A stretch of 64,000 bases of DNA from Paenibacillus sonchi (lineage in GTDB: Bacteria; Bacillota; Bacilli; Paenibacillales; Paenibacillaceae): positions 4,092,001 through 4,156,000 of the forward strand of contig NZ_CP068595.1 of the NCBI RefSeq assembly GCF_016772475.1, read 5' to 3'. The notes under the pieces were generated by a model that worked only from the letters and a program-made list of their open reading frames with translations, had not been told where the DNA came from and ran no database searches. Of this stretch, positions 60,457-64,000 are shown piece by piece (position 1 is the first letter of the stretch; each line of letters starts with the position of its first letter). The position numbers were made by a program, and so were the translations under genes.

Positions 60457-63400
60457 ATGAAGATACGCTGGAGAAAGCCCCGTAATTTCGGTCTAAAGCG
60501 CAAGGCGCTGGTCATATTTCTGCTCTTTGTCATTTTGCCGACCATCGGGGTTGGGGTCATTGTGCAATATAAATATAACAAGGTCCTGCGCGAGCAGTTC
60601 ATCAGCTCGACCAGGCGCAACCTTGACAATGTGACCAGCCAGCTTGGCGAGCAGACCAAAATGGTGGAGGACATCGCGGATTATTTTATCCTGAGTCCCG
60701 ATATGCGGAACTTTCTCCGCAGCTATCCACCGCTTGGGAATGAACAGAAGGCGGTATACAAACGTAATATTGAAGATTTTCTGACCTTTCAATTGATGTC
60801 GAAAAGTTATATCCGCTCCATCGTCATCTCCGGCTTCAACGGCAATTCCATCGAGATGGGCGAGCCGTTCAGCGGGGATGAAGGGGTGTGGGAACGTGAG
60901 GCGGTGGCCCGCAAAGGCGGGATATACTGGACGGAAGGCTATCCGCTGAAAAGCTCCTGGAACGGGCAGGTCCGGGTGCTGTCGATGATCCGTATCCTGA
61001 ACTCCTTCAGTGAGATCACGAAACCCCTCGGCATGCTGACCATCCGCTTAGATGAGGCTTCCATAGCCGCACAGCTTGAAAAAGGCGTGCTGGCTGCTGA
61101 CTACGGAAGCGTGTTCATGGTAGGCGGGGCAGGGGATCTGATCCTGGAATCGGTCAACCGTCTTCCGGGTGGCTATGTTCCCGGCCCATCCCAGATGCAT
61201 GCGCTTACCACCGGCACAAACAAGCTGGCAGCCTACACGGTTGCCGGCAAGCGGTACCTGACGATGTACAATCAAATCGAAAATTCCGAGTGGAAAGTGG
61301 TTGTCATGATCTCTGAGGCCAAAATGGCGGAGGAATTCCGCGGCGTCAAGATCGTGATGCTTATCATCCTGACAGCCATACTGGTACTGGCGCTCACCGC
61401 ACTATTCGGGTTCCACTACACCATTATCCGTCCCATTCTAAGACTGAAAATCGAAACGGGGCGGGTGGCCGGCGGGGACTTCAGCGCGCGGGTGCCTATC
61501 GACTCACAGGATGAAATCGCCGAGCTGAACAGCAAGTTTAATGAGATGGTTATGACGATCCAGCAGCTCATTGAACATAAATATAAGCTTGAGCTGCGGG
61601 AGAGGGAATCGGAGCTGCGGCTGATGCAGAATCAGATGGACCCGCATTTTCTCTATAACACGCTGGATATGATCCGTTGGACGGCCCGTCTGGAGCAGGC
61701 GGAGCAGTCCAGCCAGCTGATCGAAATGCTGTCCAGGTTCTTTCGGGCCAGCGTCAATAATGGCAGCTACCAGACGACGCTGGGCAAGGAAATGGAATTT
61801 GTCCAGGCCTACTTGTATTTACAGCAGTACCGGCTGGGGGACAAGCTGTCTTATTCGCTGCACCTGGAGCCGGGGATTGAGGACGCTGTCACCCTGAAGG
61901 CGACCATTCAGCCTCTGGTGGAGAACGCGCTTAAGCATGCCTGGGACCGGAGCAGGCCTGTGAACAGGATCGAAGTGAAGGCTTATACAGCCGGGGATGA
62001 AATCAGGATTGAGGTGACCGATAACGGCAAGGGGATGACGGCGGACCGGGCACGGGCGGTTGCGGCAGCCCTGAAGCCTGGGCCATCAGAGCGAATAGCC
62101 GGGCACGGGGGCGCGCTGCATAATATTCATGAACGGCTGTCCATTTTCTTCGGACAGGAGTTCGGACTGAAGATCATCTATACTTCGGATGAAGGCACGG
62201 GAATCCGCATCACTCTCCCGCTGCAGCGGGCCGAAGGAGAGGGGGTGAAGATCATGAGCAATAACGGAAAAGGGAATGCCAATGGGCTTAAAATGCTGAT
62301 TGTCGATGATGAGCCGATCATTTGCAAGGGACTTCGCTTGACCATCGACTGGGCTGCGCTTGGGATTGAGGTGATTGGCGAGGCCTATGACGGGGAGGAA
62401 GCACTGCAGGTGATGGCAAATACTGAAGTGGATTTCCTGCTCTCTGATATCCGGATGGAGGGGATGGACGGTCTGCAGCTGGCCGAGCAAGTAGGACAGC
62501 GGTACCCTGAGGTGCGGATGGTCATCATCAGCGGCTATGAAGATTTCGCTTATGCGCGCCAGGCCATGCGGCTTGGGGTGAACGATTATTTGCTGAAGCC
62601 GGTCAATGTGGACGAGCTTACCGGGGTAGTGGGCAAGCTGGCGGATGAAATCCGCCGCCGGCAGCAGGAGGGCGGCAAGGATGAGGTCAAGCTCTGGCTG
62701 ACCAATATGGCCAGGCATGGCATAGCCTACCGCAGGGCTGTTCCGCCATCACTGCAGGGAGCGCAGTTCAGAATTCTGGCGACACAGCTCGGGTCTTTTC
62801 ACGAGCGTTATGCGGAACTCGGCCAGGAGGAATACGAGCAGCTGCAGGAGCAATGGGTCAGCAGTCTTCATCAGCGTCTTTCGCTGCCCGGCCTGAGGCT
62901 GGTCTCGATCTTCGATCACGAGAATCTGCTGATCACGCTGGGGGTCTCGGACCATTGGATGGAGCCGCAGGAATGGCGGGTACTGCTGGACCGCCTTATG
63001 GAGGAGCTAATCCCCGGGGCGGGGCTGTTCTGCGGTGTATCACAGGTTTATGCAGACGCAACAGAGACGGCTGACCGCTGTACCGAAGCCGCGGAACTGC
63101 TGCGTTATTCCGTGTTGGGGCAAGCTGTTGTTTTAGATCAAGAGGCAGTCCGGCAGCGGAGCGGCGCCCGGGAGCCGGCTGCCCTGGATATTGCAGATAT
63201 GGTGCAGAAGCTGGTCGCGGCTTTATTCAAGCAGGATGCCGGGGAAACGGGCGGTCTGGTGTCGGAGATGCTGCAATTTTTTAGGCGCGAGTCGTATTTG
63301 CTGCATGAAATTATGACGGTGTATGAGGAACTGTTCGCCCTGCTGCGCCAGCGGCTGCGCAAGAGCGGAATCACGGGAATGGATTACGGCCGTCAGGTCC

Positions 63401-63834
63401 CGGACCTGTATCTGTATAATTCTTACGAAGCTCTGGAGGAGCTGATCCGAAAGGACATGGCTGATTTGCTGGAGCTGATAGAGCAGAATGGAACAGACCG
63501 CTCCTACTGGATCGTCGAAAAGGCTAAACGTTACATCGAAGCGCAGTACCGCACCGATCTCAAGGCTTCGGAGGTCGCAGCCTGGCTGAAGATCACGCCC
63601 AGCTATTTCAGCTATATTTTCAAGCAGAGCACGGGCAAAGGCTTCACCGAATATATGAACGAGCTGAGGATCGAGCAGGCCAAGGCGCTGCTTGCGTCCA
63701 CACACGACAAGGTGTTCGAAATTGCCGACCAGGTGGGCTACAAAGAATACAAGTACTTCGTGACGGTATTCAAATCCTATACGGGCATGACTCCCAAGGA
63801 ATACCGGGGACTCAGGGCGAGCAAGGACTTGTAG
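60457..63834 (+). CDS. Fused YesM-like histidine kinase and YesN-like AraC response regulator (possibly two genes)
   Basis: One 1,125-residue ORF. Kinase part: membrane helix (ALVIFLLFVILPTIGVGVI), extracellular Cache-like sensor (residues about 45-300), second helix (about 302-325), HAMP, His_kinase with QMDPHFLYNTLD (His 397) and HATPase with PLVENALKHAW. Regulator part from about residue 610: receiver with phospho-acceptor Asp 664 (LLSDIRMEGMDG), a middle region, and AraC-type helix-turn-helix motifs in the last 100 residues. The join lies at EGEGVKIMSNN. An AGGAGAGGGGG site precedes ATG 62254 at the join, so the regulator may be translated separately; a one-base change in the G5 run (62241-62245) would separate the genes. 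Confidence 0.88.
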   Translation: MKIRWRKPRNFGLKRKALVIFLLFVILPTIGVGVIVQYKYNKVLREQFISSTRRNLDNVTSQLGEQTKMVEDIADYFILSPDMRNFLRSYPPLGNEQKAVYKRNIEDFLTFQLMSKSYIRSIVISGFNGNSIEMGEPFSGDEGVWEREAVARKGGIYWTEGYPLKSSWNGQVRVLSMIRILNSFSEITKPLGMLTIRLDEASIAAQLEKGVLAADYGSVFMVGGAGDLILESVNRLPGGYVPGPSQMHALTTGTNKLAAYTVAGKRYLTMYNQIENSEWKVVVMISEAKMAEEFRGVKIVMLIILTAILVLALTALFGFHYTIIRPILRLKIETGRVAGGDFSARVPIDSQDEIAELNSKFNEMVMTIQQLIEHKYKLELRERESELRLMQNQMDPHFLYNTLDMIRWTARLEQAEQSSQLIEMLSRFFRASVNNGSYQTTLGKEMEFVQAYLYLQQYRLGDKLSYSLHLEPGIEDAVTLKATIQPLVENALKHAWDRSRPVNRIEVKAYTAGDEIRIEVTDNGKGMTADRARAVAAALKPGPSERIAGHGGALHNIHERLSIFFGQEFGLKIIYTSDEGTGIRITLPLQRAEGEGVKIMSNNGKGNANGLKMLIVDDEPIICKGLRLTIDWAALGIEVIGEAYDGEEALQVMANTEVDFLLSDIRMEGMDGLQLAEQVGQRYPEVRMVIISGYEDFAYARQAMRLGVNDYLLKPVNVDELTGVVGKLADEIRRRQQEGGKDEVKLWLTNMARHGIAYRRAVPPSLQGAQFRILATQLGSFHERYAELGQEEYEQLQEQWVSSLHQRLSLPGLRLVSIFDHENLLITLGVSDHWMEPQEWRVLLDRLMEELIPGAGLFCGVSQVYADATETADRCTEAAELLRYSVLGQAVVLDQEAVRQRSGAREPAALDIADMVQKLVAALFKQDAGETGGLVSEMLQFFRRESYLLHEIMTVYEELFALLRQRLRKSGITGMDYGRQVPDLYLYNSYEALEELIRKDMADLLELIEQNGTDRSYWIVEKAKRYIEAQYRTDLKASEVAAWLKITPSYFSYIFKQSTGKGFTEYMNELRIEQAKALLASTHDKVFEIADQVGYKEYKYFVTVFKSYTGMTPKEYRGLRASKDL

Positions 63835-63884
63835 GGCTGTGGCGGCATGACAGATTACTCCTACTCTGAGGGGATTTGTTGAAT

Positions 63885-63963
63885 GATTGCACTTTCTGCA
63901 ATAGAATGCCCATTATTCTTCGCCGAATCGCATTCTGCTGTATTTCGTGCAATAGATTTTCGG
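63885..63963. repeat. Dispersed TGCA-TAGAA repeat, third site
   Basis: ATTGCACTTTCTGCAATAGA (63886-63905) and CTGCTGTATTTCGTGCAATA (63935-63954) repeat the units of 37163 and 46836-46923. Nothing else is seen to the window end. Confidence 0.5.
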
Positions 63964-64000
63964 ATATCTGATCAAAATCACCTTTTGGACGGGATTCTGT

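Overview
The window looks like a chromosome segment from a Paenibacillus-type Bacillota. The clues are an alaS T-box leader followed by the conserved alaS-ireB-ruvX-DUF1292-mltG-U32-U32 block, several YesM/YesN-like two-component proteins, multiple extracytoplasmic sugar-binding lipoproteins with MalF/MalG-type permeases, strong GGAGG ribosome binding sites, frequent GTG/TTG starts and a moderately high GC content. The genus is an inference from gene content; no 16S gene or taxonomic marker search was available.

Layout. (1) 1-15.6 kb: end of a hybrid NRPS/PKS cluster: an NRPS protein with the unusual order carrier-adenylation-condensation-SDR, an MFS exporter, a roughly 3,057-residue protein with FAAL-ACP-KS-AT-KR-ACP-KS-degenerate AT, and a membrane-anchored Acg-like nitroreductase. 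(2) 15.7-20.8 kb: small accessory genes: an NmrA-like gene remnant, a minus-strand unit with a LytTR regulator carrying a degenerate ABC-ATPase domain, an ABC-2 permease and a CPBP protease, then a divergently transcribed oxidoreductase/MmyB-regulator pair. (3) 21.3-30.2 kb: housekeeping: tRNA-Pro(CGG), T-box, alaS, ireB, ruvX, two DUF1292 genes, mltG and two U32 tRNA-hydroxylation genes. (4) 30.2-50.1 kb: a beta-mannan/manno-oligosaccharide locus with two chemoreceptors, a sensor kinase, a partner binding protein, a LacI regulator, GH113 mannanase, cellobiose 2-epimerase, GH130 mannosylglucose phosphorylase, a response regulator, an ABC importer, a second GH130 and a CE7 esterase. (5) 50.6-55.7 kb: a small unknown gene, a class B penicillin-binding protein, an AI-2E family membrane protein and a polysaccharide deacetylase. 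(6) 55.9-63.8 kb: a second glycoside unit with a third GH130, a binding protein, two permeases and one long ORF joining a YesM-like kinase to a YesN-like regulator.

How the genes work together. Region 4 encodes a nearly complete cytoplasmic route: imported (perhaps acetylated) manno-oligosaccharides are deacetylated (CE7), cut by GH113 or phosphorolysed by GH130, and mannobiose is epimerised to mannosylglucose and then phosphorolysed to mannose 1-phosphate and glucose. A catabolite-repression site, a sigma-D-type chemoreceptor promoter and shared TTGTTA direct repeats suggest coordinated control. In region 1 the FAAL would load a fatty acid onto an ACP for chain extension, and the NRPS adenylation domain looks serine-specific.

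Two points need caution. Five genes are broken by an apparent loss of exactly one base in or beside a homopolymer (near 2490, 4100, 8020, 35060 and 51360), a pattern that fits sequencing or assembly undercalls better than independent decay; the kinase-regulator fusion at 62.24 kb also sits on a G run and may have the same cause. The most novel-looking non-coding signal is a foldback element present twice (28.55 and 37.37 kb) whose stems show compensatory base changes; one copy carries an extra hairpin with a GAAA loop.
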